This document shows positions 1 to 5,943 of a stretch of 7,901 nt of DNA, piece after piece. The notes beneath the pieces were generated by a model, which saw only the letters and a list, made by a program, of their open reading frames with translations, had not been told where the DNA came from and ran no database searches. The position numbers and the translations under genes were made by a program. The DNA comes from Candidatus Bipolaricaulota bacterium (lineage in GTDB: Bacteria; Bipolaricaulota; Bipolaricaulia; UBA7950; UBA9294): contig JAUWNS010000107.1 in NCBI GenBank assembly GCA_030612485.1, positions 1-7,901 on the forward strand, read 5' to 3'. Numbering within the stretch: the stretch's first letter is position 1; each line of letters opens with the position of its first letter.

Positions 1-1
1 C

Positions 2-280
2 TTCTCTGGAACCTACGATTTCCTCAGTACAAACCAGATTGAGGTCACCGCATGTTTCGATTATTTTATCAGTAATATTGTGAGTCTCTCGTCTAAATAC
101 TCCTTCTCACGGGAGACCTGGGACGGCACCGTGACAGACAAGCATAACCTGGGGTTCGATCTCGTTCTGACCCCGGTCGAGGGGGCGAACATCACCTTAG
201 GATTCCAATGCGGACATGAGCCCTATTTCCTAGAGTGGAGTCAGGATGTCAAGTTTACGATTGGGATGAGTCTCCTGTAG
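2..280 (+). CDS. C-terminal fragment of a possible outer-membrane beta-barrel protein (5' end outside window)
   Basis: The frame is open from the window edge to a TAG at 278-280, giving 92 residues. An internal GTG at 80 is possible but there is no need for a start here, because the frame and its protein-like composition run on upstream to the edge. The residues alternate between polar and hydrophobic in short blocks separated by turn-like Gly, Asn and Asp segments, as in NLGFDLVLTP, ANITLGFQCG and DVKFTIGMSLL. This is the look of antiparallel beta-strands, and the last strand runs to the C-terminus as in outer-membrane barrels, although the terminal residue is Leu and not the usual Phe. No family is recognised. 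The 3' end overlaps the convergent Nudix gene by 26 bases. That it is a real gene is fairly likely; the barrel assignment is an inference from pattern only. Confidence 0.55.
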   Translation, partial: FSGTYDFLSTNQIEVTACFDYFISNIVSLSSKYSFSRETWDGTVTDKHNLGFDLVLTPVEGANITLGFQCGHEPYFLEWSQDVKFTIGMSLL

Positions 281-908
281 ATAGAGCGATAGAAGAGACT
301 GCGTCGCGCATCAGGTCATCGATGCCGAGATATCGAGCCTTTTCGAGAGGAAAGTAGGTTGCCTCGGCGATCTCATCGGGATCCGGATGGAGCTCCCCCT
401 CAAGAGAGACTTGATAGAAGATCATCACCCAGTGAAGGCGGCTCTCACTCCCCAGTTTCCCCTTTATATCGAGTAGCGACTCGATTCTTCCACCAACACC
501 GAGTTCCTCTTTGAGTTCTCGCAGGAGCCCCTCCTGCGGGGTCTCCCCAAAGCGGAGGAATCCACCCGGAAGGGACCATCGCCCCTTGGTCAGGCCTCGG
601 CTCCCCTTCACGAGCAGGATCTTTCCCCCTTTAAGGCAGATCCCCTCAACCACGACCCGCGGCATCCCGGCGTGGATCGCCTCGCGCACGAGCGGGGTAA
701 CAGCAGGAAGAGACGCGAGTTCATCCTTTCCCGGCCACTCGTGCGGGTGTCGTGGGAGACGTGGGGAGCAGAAGAGGACCGGTTCACTCGTCGCAAGCGG
801 GGCAATCTCCGTAAAAGGGAAGGGGATCTCCTCTCGTTTCGGCAGATCGAGCAGACCGTTTCGCTCGATAAGATAGACCTTCCCGTCCGTTTCGATGTAG
901 TAGCGCAT
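255..908 (-). CDS. Nudix hydrolase with an unassigned N-terminal region
   Basis: The 217-residue protein carries a perfect Nudix box (GX5EX7REUXEEXGU) at residues 116-138: G116, E122, then RELKEELGV at 130-138. The glutamates of REXXEE bind the catalytic divalent metal. Nudix enzymes hydrolyse nucleoside diphosphates linked to another moiety, such as ADP-ribose, NADH, dinucleoside polyphosphates or oxidised nucleotides; the substrate cannot be read from the box. The fold seems to start near residue 84 (MPRVVVEGICLKGGKILLV), leaving about 80 residues in front that I do not recognise and that lack an obvious Cys4 zinc ribbon as in NudC. The ATG at 906-908 is chosen because AGGAGA lies seven to eight bases upstream on the minus strand (914-919). 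It is divergent from nfnA and convergent with the fragment at 2-280. Proteins of this type are cytoplasmic. Confidence 0.9.
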   Translation of the reverse strand: MRYYIETDGKVYLIERNGLLDLPKREEIPFPFTEIAPLATSEPVLFCSPRLPRHPHEWPGKDELASLPAVTPLVREAIHAGMPRVVVEGICLKGGKILLVKGSRGLTKGRWSLPGGFLRFGETPQEGLLRELKEELGVGGRIESLLDIKGKLGSESRLHWVMIFYQVSLEGELHPDPDEIAEATYFPLEKARYLGIDDLMRDAVSSIALSTGDSSQS

Positions 909-926
909 TGCTTTCTCCTAAACCCT

Positions 927-954
927 ATTGTACATGCATGAAATGCGGATTTCA
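927..954 (-). promoter_or_regulatory. Candidate -10 of the Nudix gene with a nearby dyad
   Basis: On the minus strand TACAAT (932-927) lies 18 bases upstream of the Nudix start and could be its -10 box; no good -35 at standard spacing is seen. Just upstream, at 939-954, TGAAAT-GCGG-ATTTCA forms a 6-bp dyad. It lies between the two divergent promoters and could be an operator, but it is short enough to arise by chance. Confidence 0.3.
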
Positions 955-959
955 GCAAG

Positions 960-988
960 TTGCACCCCTCCCTTGGGAAATGGATAAT
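960..988 (+). promoter_or_regulatory. Candidate promoter of the nfnAB operon
   Basis: TTGCAC at 960-965 is followed after exactly 17 bases by GATAAT at 983-988, which matches five of six positions of the sigma-70 -10 consensus. A transcript from here would begin near 995, so the palindrome at 996-1013 would lie at the transcription start and the very 5' end of the mRNA. Confidence 0.5.
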
Positions 989-995
989 CCCTCCG

Positions 996-1013
996 GCCAG
1001 CCTTAAGGCTGGC
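996..1013. promoter_or_regulatory. 18-bp perfect palindrome in the nfnA leader: operator or 5' hairpin
   Basis: GCCAGCCTTAAGGCTGGC is a perfect 18-bp palindrome ending 10 bases before the nfnA ribosome binding site (AGGAGG at 1024-1029). Its place directly after the candidate -10 box fits a repressor operator. The lack of a loop makes it a less natural RNA hairpin, and there is no T-run after it, so it is not a terminator. It does not resemble the Rex operator (TTGTGAA-N6-TTCACAA). Confidence 0.5.
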
Positions 1014-1037
1014 AACCCTTGTTAGGAGGCTTGAAGC

Positions 1038-1880
1038 GTGTACAAGATACTAGAGAAGCAAACCCTTGGCCCGCAGATCCGTGAGTACATCATCGAAGCG
1101 CCTGAGGTAGCGCAGGCCGCTAAGCCCGGCCAGTTTATCGCCCTTCGCCTACACGAGAAGGGCGAGAGGATCCCCCTTACAATCGTCGATACCGACCAAC
1201 AAACCGGCGGGGTCACGATCGTCGTGCAGGAAGTCGGTAAGAGCACACAAGAGATGGGAGACCGCTTTCACGCAGGAGGGAGCGTACTCGACTTCGTTGG
1301 CCCGCTTGGGGTCCCATCCGAGATCGAAAACTACGGCACCGTGATCTGCGTCGGCGGAGGGCTGGGGATTGCTCCCCTCTATCCGATCGCCCGTGCGCTC
1401 AAGAGAGCAGGGAACACAGTGATTGGGATCATCGGCGCTCGCAACAGGGACCTCCTATTCTACGTCGAACATATGGAGAACGTCTGCGATGAACTGCTCG
1501 TGATGACCGACGACGGCTCGACCGGTCGCAAGGGGTTCACCGCCGATCCGTTACGTGAGATCCTCTCCTCCGGAAAGAAGATCAATCGGGTCTGGGCGAT
1601 CGGCCCGGCGATCATGATGAAGGTCTGTGCGGAAGTCACCCGCGAGTTTGGCGTTTTCACTATCGTCAGTCTGAACTCGATTATGATCGACGGGACAGGG
1701 ATGTGCGGCGCGTGTCGGGTGGAAGTCGGCGGCGAAACGAAGTTTGCCTGCGTCGACGGCCCGGAGTTCGACGGCCACAAGGTGGACTTCGACCTGCTGA
1801 TGTCGCGACAGCGGTTCTATCACGAGGAGGAACGCTGCGCCATCGACCGCTACCTGGAATCCAAAGGAGAGAAGTCATGA
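1038..1880 (+). CDS. nfnA: NfnA: NADH/FAD subunit of the electron-bifurcating ferredoxin-NADP transhydrogenase
   Basis: The 280-residue protein belongs to the PyrK/ferredoxin-NADP reductase-like family. An FAD-binding segment with RIPLTI is at 44-49, a dinucleotide-binding GGGLGIAP at 106-113, and a C-terminal [2Fe-2S] motif C223-X2-C226-X11-C238 follows D218, which fits the mixed Asp/Cys ligation reported for Nfn small subunits. NfnAB couples oxidation of two NADPH to reduction of NAD+ and of ferredoxin, reversibly, in the cytoplasm of anaerobes. The GTG start at 1038 is chosen because AGGAGG (1024-1029) lies eight bases upstream. The gene ends in an ATGA overlap with nfnB, so the subunits are probably translationally coupled. 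Older annotations may call it sulfide dehydrogenase subunit beta or dihydroorotate dehydrogenase electron-transfer subunit; the adjacent nfnB argues against a PyrK role, since no pyrD is present. Confidence 0.9.
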   Translation: MYKILEKQTLGPQIREYIIEAPEVAQAAKPGQFIALRLHEKGERIPLTIVDTDQQTGGVTIVVQEVGKSTQEMGDRFHAGGSVLDFVGPLGVPSEIENYGTVICVGGGLGIAPLYPIARALKRAGNTVIGIIGARNRDLLFYVEHMENVCDELLVMTDDGSTGRKGFTADPLREILSSGKKINRVWAIGPAIMMKVCAEVTREFGVFTIVSLNSIMIDGTGMCGACRVEVGGETKFACVDGPEFDGHKVDFDLLMSRQRFYHEEERCAIDRYLESKGEKS

Positions 1881-3265
1881 TCCAACCCCAGAAAACCCCG
1901 ATGCGCCAGCAAGATCCCAAGGTGAGAACTCACAACTTCGACGAAGTCCCACTCGGGTACAGCAAGGAGGAAGCAGTCCGCGAAGCCGAGCGTTGCCTTC
2001 AGTGCAAGAACGCGCCATGTATCGCAGGTTGCCCCGTCAGTATCGACATCCCGCGGTTCATCGAGCAGGTCAAGAACCGACAGTTTGCCGAGGCGATTGC
2101 AACGATCAAAGAATCGAACAGCCTCCCCGCCGTCTGTGGTCGGGTCTGCCCGCAGGAGAGCCAGTGCCAGGAGGTCTGCACCCTCGGGAAGCGCTTCGAG
2201 CCGGTGGAGATTGGGAAGTTGGAGCGGTTCTGCGCCGACTGGGAAGCCGACCATGAACCATGCCTACCCGAGATTAACGAGAAGACTGGTTGCCGAGTGG
2301 CGGTGATCGGAGCAGGGCCGGCCGGCCTCACCGCGGCCGGAGACCTACGCAAGCTCGGCCATGACGTCACCATATTCGAGCTCCTCCACGTAGCCGGAGG
2401 CGTGTTGATGTATGGAATACCCGAGTTCCGCCTCCCAAAGACGATCGTCCAGCGGGAGATCGCCGTCCTGGAGGCGATGGGGGTCGAGGTCGAGGTGAAC
2501 AAGGTCGTCGGCCAGATCTATACCGTTGACGACCTGCTCGAAAAGGGCTACGATGCGGTGTTCATCGGAACCGGAGCCGGACTTCCACGCTTCCTCGGCG
2601 TTCCAGGGGAGAACCTGAACGGGATCTACTCAGCAAACGAGTTTCTCACGCGCACCAACCTGATGCGCGCCTTCCTTTTCCCGGAGTACGATACCCCAAT
2701 CAAGGTTGGTAAGCGTGTTATCACTGTGGGTGGAGGGAACGTAGCCATGGACTCCGCCCGCACCGCGCTCCGTCTGGGAGCAGAAGAGTCGATCATCGTC
2801 TACCGGCGTAGCGAGCAGGAACTCCCCGCACGCGCCGAGGAAGTCGAGCACGCCAAGGAGGAAGGGATCCAGTTCCAGCTCCTCACCAACCCGACCCTGT
2901 TCTTCGGGAAAGGCGGAGCGGTCGCCGTGGCGGAGTGCATTCGGATGGAACTCGGCGAGCCCGATGAGTCCGGACGTCGTCGGCCGGTCCCTATTCCTGG
3001 TTCGGAGTTCACCATTGAGGCAGATACAGTCGTGATCGCCGTTGGAAACGGGCCGCACCCCCTGATACCCCAGACCACCGAGGGGCTCGACCTGACCCGC
3101 CGTGGGAATATCGTGGCCGATCTGGAGACCGGAAAGACGAGCAAAGAAGGCGTCTTCGCCGGTGGAGACATCGTCACCGGTGCGGCGACCGTGATCCAAG
3201 CGATGGGAGCGGGCAACCGCGCCGCCACGGCGATCGACCTTTACTTGCGGGAGAAGAAGGATTAA
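1877..3265 (+). CDS. nfnB: NfnB: NADPH/FAD/[4Fe-4S] subunit (GltD-like) of the bifurcating transhydrogenase
   Basis: The 462-residue product matches the size and layout of NfnB, often annotated as homotetrameric NADPH glutamate synthase GltA. Two N-terminal cysteine clusters, C40-X2-C43-X4-C48-X3-C52P and C87-X3-C91P-X5-C97-X3-C101, would hold two [4Fe-4S] centres. A first Rossmann motif GAGPAG at 145-150 binds FAD, a second VGGGNVAMDSA at 284-294 binds NADPH, and GVFAGGDIVTG near 425-435 completes the FAD site. In the family this subunit carries the bifurcating flavin, and electrons leave through the [4Fe-4S] centres to ferredoxin. The frame is open from 1703 but the ATG at 1877 is preferred: it has AAGGAG at 1864-1869, overlaps the nfnA stop by four bases, and gives the family length. 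The extra upstream residues would be an Arg-rich out-of-frame read of nfnA. The pairing with nfnA makes a glutamate synthase role unlikely. Confidence 0.92.
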   Translation: MIQPQKTPMRQQDPKVRTHNFDEVPLGYSKEEAVREAERCLQCKNAPCIAGCPVSIDIPRFIEQVKNRQFAEAIATIKESNSLPAVCGRVCPQESQCQEVCTLGKRFEPVEIGKLERFCADWEADHEPCLPEINEKTGCRVAVIGAGPAGLTAAGDLRKLGHDVTIFELLHVAGGVLMYGIPEFRLPKTIVQREIAVLEAMGVEVEVNKVVGQIYTVDDLLEKGYDAVFIGTGAGLPRFLGVPGENLNGIYSANEFLTRTNLMRAFLFPEYDTPIKVGKRVITVGGGNVAMDSARTALRLGAEESIIVYRRSEQELPARAEEVEHAKEEGIQFQLLTNPTLFFGKGGAVAVAECIRMELGEPDESGRRRPVPIPGSEFTIEADTVVIAVGNGPHPLIPQTTEGLDLTRRGNIVADLETGKTSKEGVFAGGDIVTGAATVIQAMGAGNRAATAIDLYLREKKD

Positions 3266-3328
3266 GACAGACTGTTGCATAAACCTCTTCTCCTTGCGGA
3301 ACAGAAGCTTTCACCGCCGAGGACGCTC

Positions 3329-3369
3329 GGGGGGTGTAGTAGGGTCCCCATTCGATTACTACACCCCCC
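3329..3369. repeat. Hairpin repeat copy 1, 13-bp perfect arms
   Basis: GGGGGGTGTAGTA (3329-3341) is followed after 15 bases by its exact reverse complement TACTACACCCCCC (3357-3369). The same arms occur again at 3463-3502 with an unrelated loop. The stem lies 63 bases after the nfnB stop and could protect or terminate the nfnAB transcript, but there is no T-run on either side. A protein-binding site or a mobile palindromic repeat is equally open. Confidence 0.85.
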
Positions 3370-3393
3370 AAGCACGCAGAGAGGGGCAGCAGG

Positions 3394-3425
3394 ATTGAAT
3401 GATTGAGCGAGTGAGTGATTGAACT
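3394..3425 (+). repeat. Decayed tandem 8-base repeat
   Basis: Four units can be read in a row: ATTGAATG, ATTGAGCG, AGTGAGTG, ATTGAACT. Each keeps most of an ATTGA(A/G)TG-like core. The following pyrimidine-rich stretch to about 3450 contains partly complementary pieces such as CTCTCAATTC. No function is apparent. Confidence 0.5.
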
Positions 3426-3462
3426 TCCCAATCTTCCGATCTCTCAATTCCTCAGCGTCCCT

Positions 3463-3502
3463 GGGGGGTGTAGTAAATCCTTCTCCACATACTACACCCC
3501 CC
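3463..3502. repeat. Hairpin repeat copy 2, same 13-bp arms
   Basis: GGGGGGTGTAGTA (3463-3475) and TACTACACCCCCC (3490-3502) flank a 14-base loop. The arms are identical to those of copy 1 while the loop differs completely. The downstream arm ends seven bases before the possible -10 box at 3510-3515, so a protein bound here could affect the M20 promoter. Confidence 0.85.
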
Positions 3503-3562
3503 GAGACGGTAAAATGCTTAAGACTAGAATACACCGGGATTGCTTGATTTTAAGGAGTACGA

Positions 3563-4738
3563 ATGAACACATGGAAAGAAAAGGCTTGTGCGTGCGTCGA
3601 TGAGATCGCTAATGAATTGATCGCGGTGAGCCGTGATATCTACGACCATCCCGAACTGAAGTTCGAGGAGTTCAGAGCATCGAAGCTTCTCGCCGAGAAG
3701 CTAGAGGCGGCGGGGTTCACAGTCGAGTTGGGGGTGGCGGATCTCGAGACAGCGATTTCTGCGGTCCATCCAGCAAAGAGCGGCGGTCCGACCGTAGCGA
3801 TCCTCGGGGAGTACGATGCTCTCCCCGAGATCGGACACGCCTGCGGTCACAACCTGATCGCTGCCTCCGCCCTGGGTGCGTCGCTTGCTCTCGCGTCGAT
3901 CAAGGAGGAACTACCTGGGAGGCTCGTCTTCTTCGGGACACCAGCCGAAGAGGGGGGCGGAGGAAAGGTGATCATGGTTAATTCTGGCCTGTTCGGGGAA
4001 ATTGATGCCGCAATGATGTTCCACCCCTCTTCTCATACAGTGGTCGACCGTGGGAGCCTGGCGATCACCGAGGTTGAGATCGAGTTCACTGGAAAGGCGT
4101 CCCACGCCTCAGGTTCGCCGGAAAAGGGGATCAACGCCCTCGACGCCGTCATTCAGACGTTCAACGGGATAAACGCCCTGCGGCAGCATATCAAGGACGG
4201 AGCGCGCATCCACGGGATTATCACCGACGGAGGGGCAAAGCCAAACATCGTCCCCGAGCACGCTGCAGCCTGCTTCTACGTACGCGCCCCGGGGAATGCC
4301 TACCGCGATGAGCTCCTAGAAAAGCTGCGCCGATGCGCAGAAGGAGCGGCCCTCGCCACCGGGGCGAAGATGGCGTTTAACATCGTTGGTCACTCATACA
4401 AGGCGATGAAACCGAATCGCGCCATGGGCGATGCATTCGTGCGCAACCTGGAGAGCTTGGGCGAGCCGCTAAATCCCCCCCCTGTAGGAAGCGGTCAGGG
4501 ATCGACCGACATGGGGGACGTCAGCCAAGCCGTTCCCTCGATTCACGCCTACATCCAGATCTGTGGGGATAAAGTCGCCGGACACTCGCGCGAATTCGCC
4601 GAAGCCTCGGCATCGAAGCGTGGGGAAGAAGTGATCCTCATCGCCGCCAAAGCGATGGCGATGACCGCGATCGATCTATTTACCGATCCCGAGCTTATGG
4701 AGAGTGCGAAGGAGGAGTTCGGGTCCGGCAGAACCTAG
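3563..4738 (+). CDS. M20-family metallopeptidase / amidohydrolase (PM20D2/AbgB-like)
   Basis: The 391-residue protein has the full set of di-metal ligands expected for subfamily M20D: C94 and H96 in GHACGHNLI, E130 in the EEG motif at 129-131, H154 in MMFHPSS, and H341 in GHSREFAEA. The gaps between the first four ligands (34 and 24 residues) match those I recall for the plant auxin-conjugate hydrolases of this subfamily. E129 next to E130 is the likely catalytic base. A dimerisation (lid) domain spans roughly residues 168-280. The GHACGHN version of the motif is closer to PM20D2 and AbgB than to auxin-conjugate hydrolases, so dipeptides or aminoacyl amides are likely substrates; the exact one is unknown. 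No signal peptide is seen, so it is cytoplasmic. The ATG at 3563 follows AAGGAG by five bases. The stop is TAG, with another in-frame TAG at 4745-4747. The last 65 or so codons are repeated in a broken copy at 5481-5692. Confidence 0.9.
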   Translation: MNTWKEKACACVDEIANELIAVSRDIYDHPELKFEEFRASKLLAEKLEAAGFTVELGVADLETAISAVHPAKSGGPTVAILGEYDALPEIGHACGHNLIAASALGASLALASIKEELPGRLVFFGTPAEEGGGGKVIMVNSGLFGEIDAAMMFHPSSHTVVDRGSLAITEVEIEFTGKASHASGSPEKGINALDAVIQTFNGINALRQHIKDGARIHGIITDGGAKPNIVPEHAAACFYVRAPGNAYRDELLEKLRRCAEGAALATGAKMAFNIVGHSYKAMKPNRAMGDAFVRNLESLGEPLNPPPVGSGQGSTDMGDVSQAVPSIHAYIQICGDKVAGHSREFAEASASKRGEEVILIAAKAMAMTAIDLFTDPELMESAKEEFGSGRT

Positions 4739-4854
4739 CGGCTATAGCGCTCTCTCGACCCTATTCATCCCCATAAAGGAGATCCTGCGGGTTGTCAGCT
4801 GGGAAGAGTATTCCTCGTCTTAGAGATGCTTCGCGGTCGATGTCCGTGAGTGAT

Positions 4855-5152
4855 TCATAAGCCGCTTCGCTTCAGGATATCGTAGATTTCTTCTCTGGAA
4901 CCAATAAGAGCCACGAACACCTCGTGTTCCTCTTTACGGAGAAAGTAGAGAATCCGGTACTCCCCCACCCGGAGTTCCGATGCGCTTGCTCCAGAGTGCG
5001 GGGTAGCCCTTCAGCTACTTCCCTGAATAGGGATTCTCTCGAAGCCTCTCGGCAGCTTCCTGGATCCTGTGGATGACCGCTTTGTCTTGAAGTTTCGCAA
5101 GGTGCTTCCGCACACGCGGATCGTAGCGAAGGAGCCAAATCTCTTCTTGCAT
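4855..5152 (-). pseudogene. RelE/ParE-type toxin gene broken by a stop codon and a frameshift
   Basis: Reading from ATG at 5152-5150 gives 45 toxin-like residues (MQEEIWLLRYDPRVRK..., ...RLRENPYSGK). A TAG at codon 46 (5017-5015) follows, then LKGYPALWSKRIG continues in the same frame. One surplus base near 4978-4981 then shifts the frame, and the rest reads ELRVGEYRILYFLRKEEH, EVFVALIGSREEIYDIL, KRSGL and TGA at 4857-4855. Joined, these give about 99 residues, the normal RelE size, with the family's KGYPALW...RVGEYRILYF core and C-terminal REEIYDIL helix. Active members cut mRNA at the ribosome or, in the ParE branch, poison gyrase; this copy cannot make a full toxin unless both lesions are sequencing errors. 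It starts nine bases after the AbrB antitoxin stop and would share its promoter. Confidence 0.85.
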
Positions 5153-5161
5153 CGGACCCTG

Positions 5162-5386
5162 TCAGATCAGATCCTGAAACGTCTCTTCGTGCGAGAGGGT
5201 TTTTCCCTGTTCATGATTTGCCAGGGATTCCTGCAGGATATCATCAAGTGTGATCTTCCGCATGATAAGCCTGTCTCCGGCGACAGCGATGGCCAATGGA
5301 TCACCAGGTTTCAGTCCGAGCTTCTCTCTCAACGACTTTGGGATGACAACTTGTCCTTTGGTGGAGAGTTTGGATGTCGAAAGCAC
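5162..5386 (-). CDS. AbrB/MazE/SpoVT-type antitoxin
   Basis: The 74-residue protein opens with the swapped-hairpin AbrB DNA-binding domain, seen as STKGQVVIPKSLREKLGLKP at residues 8-27 followed by GD, and ends in a short acidic helix (about 46-74) that would bind the toxin. Such antitoxins neutralise their toxin and repress their own operon. The start is GTG at 5386-5384: AAGGAGGA lies just upstream (5398-5391) and no better start is in frame. AbrB antitoxins with RelE-superfamily toxins have a precedent in PrlF-YhaV. The reading frame is intact although the downstream toxin gene is dead, so the protein may survive as a stand-alone repressor or as protection against a related toxin elsewhere. 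Confidence 0.88.
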   Translation of the reverse strand: MLSTSKLSTKGQVVIPKSLREKLGLKPGDPLAIAVAGDRLIMRKITLDDILQESLANHEQGKTLSHEETFQDLI

Positions 5387-5399
5387 TGAGTCCTCCTTT

Positions 5400-5415
5400 T
5401 TCTTACTAGTAAGAA
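5400..5415. promoter_or_regulatory. Palindromic operator of the antitoxin operon
   Basis: TTCTTACTAGTAAGAA is a perfect 16-bp palindrome centred 21 bases upstream of the antitoxin start. It begins one base after the -10 box, so a bound AbrB-type dimer would block transcription. This is the classical layout for antitoxin autoregulation; the identity of the bound protein is inferred. Confidence 0.7.
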
Positions 5416-5416
5416 T

Positions 5417-5445
5417 ATGCTACCGTGTATCCTCGTCGGTGTCAA
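5417..5445 (-). promoter_or_regulatory. Promoter of the antitoxin-toxin operon
   Basis: On the minus strand a perfect -35 box TTGACA (5445-5440) is followed after exactly 17 bases by TAGCAT (5422-5417), matching four of six -10 positions including the key TA and final T. Transcription would start inside the palindrome at 5400-5415. This is the strongest sigma-70-like promoter in the window. Confidence 0.75.
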
Positions 5446-5480
5446 CTTCGCTGGCGCGAGTATCAACGATAAACAAGCAT

Positions 5481-5692
5481 GAGCCAAGATTCTCTCGCGA
5501 TTCACGCCTACATCCAGATCTGTGGGGAAGAGATCGCCAGACACTTACGCAAATTCGCCGAAGCCTCGGCATCGAAGCGCGGGGGAAGAGGTGCTTCTCA
5601 TCGCCGCCAAAGCGATGGCGATGACCGCGATCGACCTGTTCACCGACCCCGATCTGATGAAGCGCGCGAAGGAGGAGTTTAGCTCCAGTTAA
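5481..5692 (+). pseudogene. 3' remnant of a second M20 metallopeptidase gene
   Basis: This stretch aligns with the last 65-70 codons of the intact M20 gene (4522-4738). Over the well-aligned part from ATTCACGCC at 5500 to the GAGGAG near the end I count about two dozen differences in roughly 175 bases, near 87% identity. Many are third-position or conservative changes, so the two were once separately selected genes and not a recent copy. The match to the metal-binding His (ARHLRKFAEA) is kept. An extra G in the run at 5581-5585 (five G against four at 4622-4625) breaks the frame; after it the sequence again reads EEVLLIAAKAMAMTAIDLF and ends in TAA at 5690-5692. Homology fades abruptly before about 5481, next to the antitoxin promoter, and the first 320 or so codons are missing. 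An ATG at 5479 could start a 67-residue product but the frameshift ruins it. Confidence 0.9.
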
Positions 5693-5943
5693 GCGAAAAG
5701 GTCTGCTTGTGTCGAGCCAGGGTTGCCGTGTTGCAGATTCAATCCGCCGTTTCGTCCAAACTTCGCGGCCTCGTTATTCTCTCCGGTAAGAAGGTATAGC
5801 CCTACGGTTAGGAAAGGAACCGCTATCGATCTTCATTCCGAAGAGCACGCTCGATCATCGACCTGTGGGACAACTCATTGCAATGGGTGAGCAACGTAAT
5901 CGTTCTGTGCTTGTCGCCGACACGGAAACCATCACCTCATACC
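5693..5943. other. No recognisable gene
   Basis: I see nothing convincing here. Short open stretches exist on both strands (for example one on the plus strand reading IIDLWDNSLQWVSN from about 5852) but they lack a start with a ribosome binding site and match no family I know. It is probably the eroded remains of older sequence between two decayed modules. Confidence 0.4.

Larger units (their letters stand above)
3266..3562. other. Repeat-bearing gap between nfnB and the M20 gene
   Basis: This 297-base gap has no convincing gene. It contains two large hairpins with identical arms and a decayed 8-base tandem repeat, listed separately. The segment at 3309-3330 (TTCACCGCCGAGGACGCTC) resembles a low-complexity intergenic repeat I recall from several unrelated genomes, but that is memory and not a comparison. 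Possible -10 boxes for the M20 gene are TAAAAT at 3510-3515 and TAGAAT at 3525-3530; neither has a good -35. The M20 ribosome binding site AAGGAG is at 3552-3557. Confidence 0.5.

Noticed and set aside
511..1015. Arg/Ser/Pro-rich open frames over the Nudix gene and its upstream region, on both strands
   Set aside because: They are shadows of the Nudix gene in a GC-rich sequence and lack ribosome binding sites and family motifs.
1703..1876. An extended start for nfnB
   Set aside because: The added residues are an Arg-rich out-of-frame reading of the nfnA [2Fe-2S] region; the ATG at 1877 has the ribosome binding site, the ATGA coupling and the family length.
1877..3265. A true glutamate synthase small subunit
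   Set aside because: Directly coupled nfnA and the absence of a large glutamate synthase subunit point to the bifurcating transhydrogenase, though the names are often confused.
3329..3502. The hairpins as a CRISPR array
   Set aside because: There are only two inverted units with unequal short loops and a different 93-base interval; CRISPR needs regularly spaced direct repeats with spacers of similar length.
3329..3502. The hairpins as classical Rho-independent terminators
   Set aside because: Neither stem is followed by a T-run on either strand, and two identical copies 134 bases apart are not needed for termination.
3174..3603. Small open frames on both strands across the repeat-bearing gap
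   Set aside because: They are created by the G/C-run hairpin arms and the tandem repeat and show no protein-like pattern.
4872..5138. An 88-residue minus-strand open frame over the toxin
   Set aside because: It is a Ser/Arg-rich shadow in the wrong frame; the RelE-type residues lie in the other two minus-strand frames.
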